NCBI RefSeq assembly: GCF_947242115.1
Contig: NC_074711.1
Location: 30,882,602-30,946,601 of the forward strand
DNA from: Biomphalaria glabrata
Taxonomy: Eukaryota; Mollusca; Gastropoda; Planorbidae
Direction of reading: 5' to 3'
DNA length: 64,000 bases
Translations under genes and position numbers: made by a program
Notes under the pieces: generated by a model
The model's input: the letters and a program-made list of their open reading frames with translations, nothing else
Database searches by the model: none
What the model was told of the DNA's origin: nothing
Part shown: positions 35,843-45,123 of the stretch, one piece after another
Numbering within the stretch: the first letter of the stretch is position 1
Layout of the letters: every line of letters begins with the position of its first letter

Positions 35843-38800
35843 TCTAGTGACTGTGTTGTTACTGTTACCATTGAACTTGGACATCAAGCAAATTTTCTCA
35901 GTAAACCATCTCCTGAAGGGTTTACACATGATTGGACCGTCTTTGTTCGTGGTCAAGATGGAAGTAGATTGGATGCATTTGTTGAAAAGGTTGTTTTTAG
36001 ACTTCACAAAACCTTTAAATGTCCTCTGCGAAGTAAGCTTTTTTGTTTCTTTATTCTTTTTTAGACTATGCAGTGTTGCTTTACTTTTATTTTATCCTTT
36101 CTATTTGATACATATATAATTTCTTTTTTTTTAATTGCACAGCTATTTCAGAACCTCCATACAAAGTTTCTGAATCAGGCTATGCTGGATTTTTATTGCC
36201 TATTGAGATACACTTCAAGAATAAGCAGAGTCCTAGAAAAATTGTTTTTTCTTATGATTTGTTTCTGAATGCCAAAGACAGCCCTCCGATTAATAATGTT
36301 AGAATCGAAAAGCTGAAATTTCAAAATCCAACTCCAGAATTTAAAGCTAAGCTTTTTAAAGCTGGTGGAGTGAGTATTGTTTTTTTTTTTTATGTTTTAC
36401 TCTTTTAGTTGTCAAAGGAAGTGAAGAAAAATTCATAAGAAACTTTCTATGTTTAAAAATTTACTATCTCTGTAATTTAATTAAAAGTGTATTTTGCAAG
36501 TAAAATTTTACTAAATTTCTTTAAATAGTGTTACGAATATACTTAATAACTATAATATTAAGAAAAATTGAATTATTAAAGATTTGTAATGAAAAGGGGA
36601 TTACCAATGTACTACTATGCCAAATTAAAATCAGAGCCATCAATATTTTATACACAAAGCTGTAAATTTTTGTTTATAAATACTAAGAAGTTGTTCTATT
36701 ACATCGCTAACAAATATCACAAGAGTCACTGCTTTATGCTCTTGAAAGAAAATCTTAACTGTGGTAGATTACTTTTTGTTGTAAAGATACATTAAATAAG
36801 TTTTCAACAAAATGTCTTAATTATGTTTTCCTACTTTTGTTCCTAAAAACCTGTTTTCAAAACATTTATTTGCTTCCAATTATTCTATTTTTAAGTCATG
36901 CAGTATTTCTACCATTAAGTAGTAAAAGTAAGGACCAAGATGCCTGTGTGTACTCACTGAATGAACTCTTTATGTTGTGTCTGTTCTATTTTATGTGTAT
37001 TTCTGTTGTGTTGTCTTTAGTTGAGAAAAGAGTCCTTGTAATCATAAAAAATTTCCTTAAGGATCAATAAAGCAGTCTTAGTCTTAAAGCACCCCCTTCA
37101 GATCTAGTGATCTATAAGGCAGATGATGTTAAGATCACCTATTTCAATGGTCAATTGTTAACAAAGGTGTTAACGAACAACCGCCTTTACTTTCCCCAAC
37201 TAATCTCAGAGTTGGGTGATCTCAGGGGCATCCTAAAAATCCTAAAGTTTAAAATCACAATCTTCACTGAGATTCAAGCCAAGCACTTTACCATTCAGCC
37301 ACCTTGCACCATCTTAAAACAAGTAAAACAATGCATTTTAACTTTGGTCAAGTTTTGAATTTTGATTAAAAATTAGTTTTTATATTAAGTTTTATCTTTT
37401 TTTGTTGGGAATATCTTTAGAAGCTATGAACTGGCATGTCTATCCATTTACATGCTTCTACTCATGTGAGCTACTCAGCAAAAGAAAAGTACAGATACTG
37501 TAGTTTTGATTGTGATTTTAAACACATTGGTGCCATACTTTTGGTATTGCTCCTCACACAACAGAGGTCAGATGTCCCCATCAAAAACCTATAATTCGGG
37601 ATATTACTCCTTCAAAATGTGCTACGCCTCTGGTGACTATATCCTCCAGTCTGCTTAAAATAATGCACCTCAACGCCCAGTCATGCAGTAACAAAGCTCT
37701 TGAGCTTGCAGACACCATCACTGATGATAGCTACGACATCGTTTTCCTTAGTGAGACATGGTTTAAAGAAGTTGGTGATGAGCCAAGAACCACTGAGCTA
37801 ACGCCACCAGGCTTTATTTTAAAGAGTCTACCTCGAAAAACAGGCAGCGGAGGTGGCTTAGCAATACTGTACAGAGACAGTCTAGCCAAGTATGTAACAA
37901 TAAGACCTGAAAGCTCAACGTACACGACCTTTGAGATGTGCGAGTTTCGCCTTTCCCACCACAGTAGAACACTGACTTTTATTTTCCTGTACCGCCCACC
38001 ACCAAGCAAGAGAAATAAATTGACAACAAAAGTTTTCATCGAAGAATTTCAAGACCTCCTTGACAGTCACATATCAACAAAAGATCTATTTGTCATAGGC
38101 GATGTGAACTTGCATTTTGACAGTGAAAATGAGACATACGCGATGTCGCTGAAAAATGCGCTAAAGGATCGCAACTTAGACCAACTGATAAATGTTCCGA
38201 CACACGTCAAAGGCCATACTCTTGACTGGATTGTTACAAATGCAAGTGAGCTTGTAGCCAAACTCAATGTCTCAGACCGCGGCTTGTCAGATCATTTTCT
38301 CGTAAACTTTGAAATGCGCCTATCAAAAGCAAAAAGGCCAAAGAAAAACATGACTTCCCGTAAACTTAAAGCCATAGATATTGCCTCCTTCAAAATGGAC
38401 GTGACCTCTTTGCTGTTGCAACAGAGCAACACAGACGTTCTCAGCAATTACAATTCTTGCTTGAAAAAGTTGCTGGACAGCCATGCACCTCTTGTCACTC
38501 GTACAGTCTCAGTTAGGCCATCTGCACCCTGGTTGACGGAAGACATAAAGACTGCCAAACTTATTCGCCGACGTGCTGAACGTACATTTCAAAAGACAGG
38601 TCTGACGATACATCGACAAATATACATACGAGAAAAAAACAAGGTTAACCGTATGATTAGAGATGCAAAAGCTAGTCATATTCGACAAAAAATCGAAAAT
38701 TCTGATTCTTCAAAGGAGCTATTCAGGATCACCGCTGAAATGTTAGGGGGAGCAAATAACGAACGTTTGCCGTCATCTATCCCATTATCTGAACTTCCTG

Positions 38801-41800
38801 ATTCCTTCAATAGATTCTTCATTGGGAAGATTGAGCAGATTAGAAATGACATGCCATCCCTCTCATCACAGCTTGACCACTCTCCAATTTTTCAAAATAC
38901 TCCTTTTTGCGAGTTTCAGCGTGTATCTGAAGATTATGTCAAAAGTACTATTTTGAAGATGCCAAATAAGTCATGTGACCTTGATCCCATTCCAACCTCC
39001 TTGCTCCTTGAATGTTTAGATGAGCTTGTACCTACAATTACCAACATTGTGAACTCTTCACTGACTTCAGGCATTGTACCACAGCAATTTAAGCATGCAC
39101 TTGTCAGGCCATTATTAAAGAAATCCAGTCTCGACCCGGAATGTCTAAAAAACTATCGCCCGGTTTCAAATCTTCCCTTCCTGTCAAAGCTTCTGGAGCG
39201 CATCGTGTTAGTGCAAATTCTTTCTCATCTTGAACAGTACTGTCTCTTGGAAGAATTTCAATCTGCATATAGGAAGTGCCGTAGCACAGAGACAGCAGTG
39301 GTCAGGGTACTAAACGACTTACTTCACAATTCCGACAAAGGCCACATATCAATTCTTTCTATGCTGGACTTGTCCGCAGCCTTTGATACGCTAGACCATG
39401 AAATTATGATGGCCAGATTCTCTGCAACTTTTGGTTTAGCAGGAGTCGTCCTAAAGTGGCTTGGATCCTACCTGACGGAACGCACCCAAAGTGTCGTTGT
39501 TAGCGGGACGGAATCAACAAGCTTACTTTTGAAGTACGGAGTACCCCAAGGATCAGTTCTAGGCCCAGTACTGTTCACTATGTACACATATCCACTCAGC
39601 GGTGTCATACGGCCAACCGGCATCTTATACCATTTCTTTGCCGATGACTCACAGTTATACGATTCATCAGTACCCTCAGAGGTGTCGCATCTGGCAGAGA
39701 AAATCAGTAGTACCGTTGCAAGGGTGAGCGATTGGATGGTTGAAAATAAACTCAAGATGAACGAAGACAAGACAGAAATAATTAAGATTGGCACTAGGAA
39801 CAATGTCTCAAAAGTTGAAAGCACAGATTCTCTCTTTATCACGAACTGCCATGTTCCTTTTGTCCATGTAGTGCGGAATCTTGGAGTTTTCTTCGACTCA
39901 ACACTATCTTTCGACCCACACATAAATCAGCTCTGCAAAGGTCTTTATCTGCAGCTGCGCAGATTAGGCCAGATCCGACCATATTTAACAACGGAGTCAA
40001 CAAAAACGCTAGCTGTGGCATTCATACTCTCCCGCCTTGACTACTGCAACGCCGTGCTAGCAGGTATACCTGATGACAAAATAGCCAAGCTGCAACGTAT
40101 ACAGAACAACGCCGCTCGAATAGTCCTTAAAAAAACTAGACAAGATTCTGCTACTACGCTCTTGCGCACGCTCCATTGGCTTCCCGTGAAAGCGAGAATC
40201 GATTACAAGGTCGCCACACTTTGTCATCAGTGTATATATAACAATGAGATGCCCTTGTACCTTAGCGAACTGATTACTCCATATGTCCCCCAGAGAACCC
40301 TGCGCTCAATGGACTCAACGCTTTTAGTAGTGCCACGTTTCTCCCTCAAAAGCTACGGTCTGCGTGCTTTTTCAGTTCACGGACCAAAGGTTTGGAACTC
40401 ACTCCCCATTGATCTCAGACAGACAACATGCTATACCACTTTTAAGAAGAACATTAAGACCTACTTGTTTAAAACTTTTTTAGATTAACTGTTATTTTAG
40501 CAGTTGTGTTTATGTTTGTAATGTTGTTACAGCGCCTTGAGCCTACATTTTGTTTGTTAACAGCGCTTTATAAATAAAATTATTATTATTATTATTATTA
40601 TTATTACTTTAGCTATACAATATATAAACCATTTAACAGCTACACTATAAAGCAGGCTGCAAAAACTCTATTGATGGTTTTTAAAAATAACATGATGCAT
40701 GTTTATTTACATGCCCTTTGAGTCATTATATGGTCCATGACATGGTGATTTATGTAATGGGAATAGGTCAACAAACAATACTTGTACCACTATAAACATA
40801 TTTTTTAAGTTTTTTAAAGATTTGGGTTGTTTATATGTGTTTTTTTTTAAAATGAAATTGTATATTTGTTTCTAAATTAGATTGAACAAGGGGCTGATCC
40901 TATCACATATCCTCTTCCTGACCAAATGCCTTTTCTGATTAAAACAGAGCTTAAGAAGTCAATTAAAGCTCCCAAAGATAAAGTAAGTCATACCATATTG
41001 TATTGTTTACTACTCTGTGCTCTTAACATAAAAAATTTTTTTTGAATTGATAGTAAATACATGAGCATAGTCAGCGACTATAGTCAGTCATACCAGCGAC
41101 TGGTAGAAATGTGTAACCCCTGTTAGCTATGATCATGGAATTTAGTGACTGTAGTTTGCTTTAGATTTGATATCGAAAAGGGAAGTTTTATTGTCAAAAA
41201 GATCTTTGTGTGTGTGTGAACTAAATAAATCTTTGGAGGTTTTTTTAAAACAAACTCAAAACCCCCTTAGCTACGCTCATAATATTTGGTGACTGTGGTT
41301 TGCATTAGAATAATATTAAAAAGGGGTGGTATTTAACATCAAAACTCTGTAGGGAATTTTAAACTCAAAAACCCTCTGGAGGAGGTTTTAAACTAAAGCC
41401 ATCTGGAGGTGGTGTTCAAACTGAACACCACACCCCCCCCCCCCAATGGTTACACCCACAGAATTTTGAGACTAGTTTGCTTTAATTTTTATTGAAGAGG
41501 TGGTTTTTAGCTTTAAACTCCCTTGGAGGGGGTTTTAACTTAAAGCACTCTGGAGAGGGGTTTAAAACAAAAAAAACTCTTGGCTGCGCTCATTGAATCT
41601 GGTGACTTGTATGCTTTAGTCTTATATTGAAGAAAAAAATTAGGAGGGGGTTTTAAACTCAAAATCACCCTCATGAATTTGGTGTCTATTATTTTTTTTT
41701 ATAGAAGAGGAGGGAGGTTTAACCTCAAAATACTTTTTAAACTCTAAACCCCCCTGGCTGCATTGGGGCAAATGATGGTGCAACATTAAAATCTCATCTA

Positions 41801-43796
41801 AAATAAACAAAATTAAAGCAAAAAAATCCTATTGGGGGGGGGGGGGGTAATCCCAGCTCCCTAAATAATTCATCATTTTTTAAATTATGTCATAAGTGTG
41901 TTAGAAATTAATTACAATTGATTTATTTAAACTCATTTTTGTTGAAATAACTGTTACTTTGATCTTCTTGTAAAATTTACTCTGTTACAGGAGAAAAAAA
42001 AGAAAAAGAAAAATCCCCCAAAGTCTGTTTCTCCAGATGTATCGCTTTCATCATTATCATCATCATCATCTTCACTGTCAGATAATGAGCCTAGTTTTTC
42101 TTTGCCGCACCCCCCTCAGAAAAAGGAAAAATGGATACATAAAGCAGGAGCATTGACCTATCCATCAACACACTCTAAATCTGAATCTTCCACTCACATA
42201 GATGTTGATAAGCATAAAATTTCTTCTAAAGAGAAATACAGCTCTGAAAGTGACTTCTCTCACAAGCCTCACAAACACAAGAGCAAAGATAAAGACCGTG
42301 ACAAAGTGACTCATAAAAGCAAAGATATGTCTAAGAAAGTGAAAGATAGCTCTCACAAAGACAGAGAAGGTTCTCATTCTTCAACTAAAAGCTCTGGGGA
42401 GAAGAAAAGCTCCAGTAGCAGTTCATCTCACAAAGACAAAGAGAGGAGCTCTTCCAATAAAGAGAAAGAGAGTGCAACTACTGTGCATTCTGAAAAATCA
42501 GGCTCATCCAACAAGGAAAAAGAGAGGCAGAGTTCTACTCACAAATCAAAACATTCATCCCACAAAGATCTTTCATCATCATCACAGGAGAAAAAATTAA
42601 AAATGGATACAAATGAAGTAAAGGTATCCAAGGAAAAACATCCGAGTGAAGTTAAAAGCCATAAACGATTGCATGAAACACCACAAGATAGCAGCAGTGA
42701 GAAGAAAAAACTCAAAAGGAGTACATCAGTTACAAGTGTTGAAGAAAAGCATAAAACAAAAGTTGAACCTGTAAAAGAGAAGCACAGCAGCAAACATAAG
42801 GAGAGCAAAGAGCATGACTATCTTAAGATGAAAGGAGAGAAGGACCACAAATCATCTACTTCTAAGAAAAGTAAACATGAATCAAGTCAACATAGTGATA
42901 AACACAAACAAACTTCTTCAGAGACCAAACATAAAGAGAAGAAAGAGAAAAGCTCTCATACTAAACATCATGATTCCAAGTATAAACCGGACAAGCTTGA
43001 CACCAACACTAAAGATAATCTAGCAATGAATGCAGATTTTCAGCCTAAGTTGTTAATATCCCCTTTAAAGGATAAGTCTAGTGATGAAGGCTGTCAGGGG
43101 CGTTCACCTTTAATGGTTACTGAGCAGACAAAATCGAAGAGGTCAAAAAGTACATCAAGTCACAGTAGCCAATCATCTGTACATGACTTAGATAAGTCAG
43201 ACACAGAAGCCCAACAACAGGCTGACAAGGCTAAAAATATTATTTCTGGACTCGCTGATAGTGACAGTGATTCTGGCGAAGACTCTGTGAATCCACCTAA
43301 AACACCCCCCAAAGAGCAGAAAATATCACAACCTAAACTTCTACAGCCTGTTTCAGAAAGCAGTAAGCAATCAAATGCCAAATTAATAGAAAAAAAACGA
43401 CTGGGTGAGTTGGACAACACTGTTCTAGAAAGTGTTAAAACAAGCAGCAAAGAAAATAAAATCAACAAATTAGATTCAGTTAGTAAAACTGATATTAAAA
43501 AAGTAAAGGAAAAAGTGACTGAAACAAAAATGTCTGACAAGCCTTTAGAAAAAACAAGCACTAAAGACTGTGATATACTTGCACCTAATGGCTTTCTACT
43601 TACAGAACTAATTTCAATTAATGAGAAAATTGAAAAAGCCCACACTGAATCCAACAAAGATTTATTATGCAGAGTTGTAGATATAATTGGAAACACAGAT
43701 GACTTTGATTTGGATGAAAATAGTGTTTTCTTTGATATTTGTAGTGTCGATAAAAGTATTGTACTTCAGATCCAAGCAGCACTGAAAGAGTATTGA
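35843..43796 (+). CDS. AF9/ENL (MLLT3/MLLT1) homologue, YEATS-domain protein
   Basis: Exons 35843-36032, 36143-36369, 40881-40982 and 41991-43796 have GT-AG borders and matching phases; they give 774 codons and a stop. The first exon with ATG was not found (vertebrate AF9 has a tiny first exon encoding Met-Ala-Ser). Residues about 1-138 are a YEATS domain: [59 protein letters not shown]. The acyl-lysine cage residues of AF9 are recognisable: Phe in GFTHDW, His and Phe in HKTF, and Gly-Tyr in SGYAG; the AF9 Ser58 position is Thr. A long Lys/Ser/His-rich disordered stretch follows. The end ([20 protein letters not shown] ... [19 protein letters not shown]) matches the ANC1-homology domain that binds AF4 and DOT1L. 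The family reads histone acyl marks in super elongation and DOT1L complexes in the nucleus. The 4.5-kb third visible intron carries three repeats. Confidence 0.93.
36930..37083 (+). mobile_element. CR1/Rex1-type LINE 3' end fragment
   Basis: Ends AAATTTCCTTAAGGATCAAT, AAAGCAGTCTTAGTCTTAAA, the same kind of 3' end as the minus-strand element at 29893. No coding part remains. Confidence 0.5.
37087..37310 (-). repeat. SINE family 1, reverse copy
   Basis: On the minus strand: GGTGGCTGAATGGTAAAGTG, CTTGGCTTGAATCTCAGTG, CCCCTGAGATCACCCAACTC, TTAGTTGGGGAAAGTAAAGG and ATCTGCCTTATAGATCACTA, GATCTGAAGGGGG, collinear with the fuller copies at 46663 and 51265. It lies in the AF9/ENL intron, adjoining the LINE 3' end fragment. 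Confidence 0.75.
37560..40609 (+). mobile_element. L2-type LINE with intact ORF2
   Basis: The body holds one long open frame (37633-40488). About 90 bp of 3' UTR follows, with a stem-like pair AGCGCCTTGAG ... CAGCGCTTTATAAATAAAAT, ending in an ATT repeat (about 40580-40609). That stem plus short-repeat tail is typical of L2-group LINEs. The 5' limit is uncertain, no ORF1 was found, and no convincing target duplication was identified. It sits in the sense orientation in the third visible AF9/ENL intron. Confidence 0.8.
37633..40488 (+). CDS. LINE endonuclease-reverse transcriptase, open 951-codon frame
   Basis: Apurinic-type endonuclease first: [11 protein letters not shown] (residues about 10-20), [10 protein letters not shown] (catalytic Glu), [32 protein letters not shown] and [11 protein letters not shown] (catalytic Asp-His). 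Reverse transcriptase after about residue 480: [20 protein letters not shown]-like block (read [14 protein letters not shown]), [28 protein letters not shown], motif [15 protein letters not shown], motif [16 protein letters not shown], motif [15 protein letters not shown]. The C-terminus [20 protein letters not shown] ... [19 protein letters not shown] ends TYLFKTFLD, as in L2/CR1-group proteins. All catalytic acids are present and no stop or frameshift interrupts it, so the copy is young and possibly competent. A downstream Met (IMHLNAQ) is an alternative start. Confidence 0.9.
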   Translation: MTISSSLLKIMHLNAQSCSNKALELADTITDDSYDIVFLSETWFKEVGDEPRTTELTPPGFILKSLPRKTGSGGGLAILYRDSLAKYVTIRPESSTYTTFEMCEFRLSHHSRTLTFIFLYRPPPSKRNKLTTKVFIEEFQDLLDSHISTKDLFVIGDVNLHFDSENETYAMSLKNALKDRNLDQLINVPTHVKGHTLDWIVTNASELVAKLNVSDRGLSDHFLVNFEMRLSKAKRPKKNMTSRKLKAIDIASFKMDVTSLLLQQSNTDVLSNYNSCLKKLLDSHAPLVTRTVSVRPSAPWLTEDIKTAKLIRRRAERTFQKTGLTIHRQIYIREKNKVNRMIRDAKASHIRQKIENSDSSKELFRITAEMLGGANNERLPSSIPLSELPDSFNRFFIGKIEQIRNDMPSLSSQLDHSPIFQNTPFCEFQRVSEDYVKSTILKMPNKSCDLDPIPTSLLLECLDELVPTITNIVNSSLTSGIVPQQFKHALVRPLLKKSSLDPECLKNYRPVSNLPFLSKLLERIVLVQILSHLEQYCLLEEFQSAYRKCRSTETAVVRVLNDLLHNSDKGHISILSMLDLSAAFDTLDHEIMMARFSATFGLAGVVLKWLGSYLTERTQSVVVSGTESTSLLLKYGVPQGSVLGPVLFTMYTYPLSGVIRPTGILYHFFADDSQLYDSSVPSEVSHLAEKISSTVARVSDWMVENKLKMNEDKTEIIKIGTRNNVSKVESTDSLFITNCHVPFVHVVRNLGVFFDSTLSFDPHINQLCKGLYLQLRRLGQIRPYLTTESTKTLAVAFILSRLDYCNAVLAGIPDDKIAKLQRIQNNAARIVLKKTRQDSATTLLRTLHWLPVKARIDYKVATLCHQCIYNNEMPLYLSELITPYVPQRTLRSMDSTLLVVPRFSLKSYGLRAFSVHGPKVWNSLPIDLRQTTCYTTFKKNIKTYLFKTFLD
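41040..41830. repeat. Degenerate tandem repeat in the AF9/ENL intron
   Basis: Four or five diverged copies of a unit of about 150-190 bp containing TTAGCTACGCTCATAATATT / TTGGCTGCGCTCATTGAATC, GGTGACTGTGGTTTGC and GGAGGGGGTTTTAAACTCAA. Copies start near 41130, 41266, 41455 and 41580, with a further partial one near 41660. G and C homopolymer runs (C at about 41430-41443, G at 41835-41847) flank units. Confidence 0.65.
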
Positions 43797-43847
43797 CTAT
43801 TGTACAAGACTGGTTGTATAAGTTTCATTTTTTATATATATATATAT

Positions 43848-44213
43848 ATGTTGGAAATTTAACTTCCTCCCCCGCAAAGAACAATCTACAATCTTCCAAC
43901 TAAGAACAGGACACACACCACTATTAAATTACCACCTGAACAAAATAAACTCCACACAACTACCCCTTTGCAGACACTGCACCCACCCCTCTGAAACCGT
44001 AAACCATATCCTCTTTGAATGCCCCTCCCTAATCCACCTTAGGCAGACCCTACTTCCACTACAGCCCAACATAACCAACACCCTGTACGGCAGTGCTGAA
44101 CAACTGAAGAAAACAGCACACTTTTTTTCCTTGGCACAGTCTGCAAAAGAGCTCACAGCTCAGCAGCAATAAAGCTGGCTAGAAGAAGAAGAAGAAGAAG
44201 AAATGTTGGAAAT
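43848..44213 (+). mobile_element. LINE 3' end inserted in the AF9/ENL 3' UTR
   Basis: An 11-bp direct repeat ATGTTGGAAAT flanks it (43848-43858 and 44203-44213). The interior has a 98-codon open tail from about 43876 to the TAA at 44170: FQLRTGHTPLLNYHLNKINS, then LCRHCTHPSETVNHILFECP (zinc-binding C-terminus) and LYGSAEQLKKTAHFFSLAQS. A GAA repeat tail closes it (44183-44202). Textbook 5'-truncated LINE insertion with little decay, 51 bp downstream of the AF9/ENL stop. Confidence 0.9.
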
Positions 44214-44835
44214 GTCAAGGATTTTTATTAAATCAGCATCTTTTTTTACTTTGAAAATTTAGGTTCAAACTTTAAGTAAAATAATACTGCATTGAATTAA
44301 CTGACATGTCTATGCCTTAATTTTGATTTTATAGTATTTTTTATAGTTAACAACTGAAAATATATATTTTTTAACAATACAGTACTTTATATTGTAAATG
44401 CAAAGCATTTTCATTAAGCTGACTTTGATAAATGATTGCTTTAAACTTGCTTCCGATGTTATAGTAATTACCATAAGCTTAGGTTTTAAAATATGCTTGA
44501 TGAATGTTAACTTTTTTTTTTATGAGGATCTCTATTATAGACTGAAAATCGAATTCCAAAATTGTGATGGAAGAGCTTTTTATTAGATATTGGAAGTAAT
44601 GTAACATTGAATAGTAGAAATGATTTATTATTACTTTATCAAATATATGGTTATCAAATATATGAGCATAACTTCAGTATCATTATGGCATTTCTAAGTT
44701 TGTTTATTCAGCATTTTAAAAAGTGCAATCATTTTGTGTAAATATGTATTTATTATGTATTAAGTGATAACACTAATGTGTGCAACTGTCTGAGAATGTT
44801 ATATGTGATAACTGCTGGTGACACATCTATCTTGA

Positions 44836-44841
44836 AATAAA
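44836..44841 (+). terminator. Poly(A) signal of the AF9/ENL gene
   Basis: AATAAA in TTGAAATAAAGATTAC, about 1.04 kb after the stop codon. With the LINE insertion removed the 3' UTR would be about 0.7 kb. Confidence 0.55.
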
Positions 44842-44928
44842 GATTACTATTTATGTAAAACCCCCTTATTTTTTTTTTTTTGTTTAAAACAAAAATGTAC
44901 TGGTAAGAATAAAAATCAATTTAAATAC

Positions 44929-44934
44929 TTTATT
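44929..44934 (-). terminator. Poly(A) signal of the MRPS36 gene
   Basis: AATAAA on the minus strand, 190 bp past the MRPS36 stop at 45124. It lies within 100 bp of the opposite-strand AF9/ENL signal, so the two genes end tail-to-tail. Confidence 0.5.
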
Positions 44935-45123
44935 AACACATTTTTATAAGGAAATCCAAACTAACTTAGCAAAGGCAACAGACCAATTTGCATGGATTAA
45001 GCTTGGAATGCCTACTTCTATATACATAATCATTCAATATAACCATGATCAGCAAACTTAAGTAATATTTTCACTCAAGAACTGATTTGATTGATATACT
45101 GGTCTTGTACAGTATTTATCATG

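Noticed and set aside
42165-43696. Minus-strand frames opposite the AF9/ENL last exon (Phe/Ser/Leu-rich)
   Set aside because: They mirror the Lys/Ser-rich plus-strand coding sequence and end without any recognisable domain.
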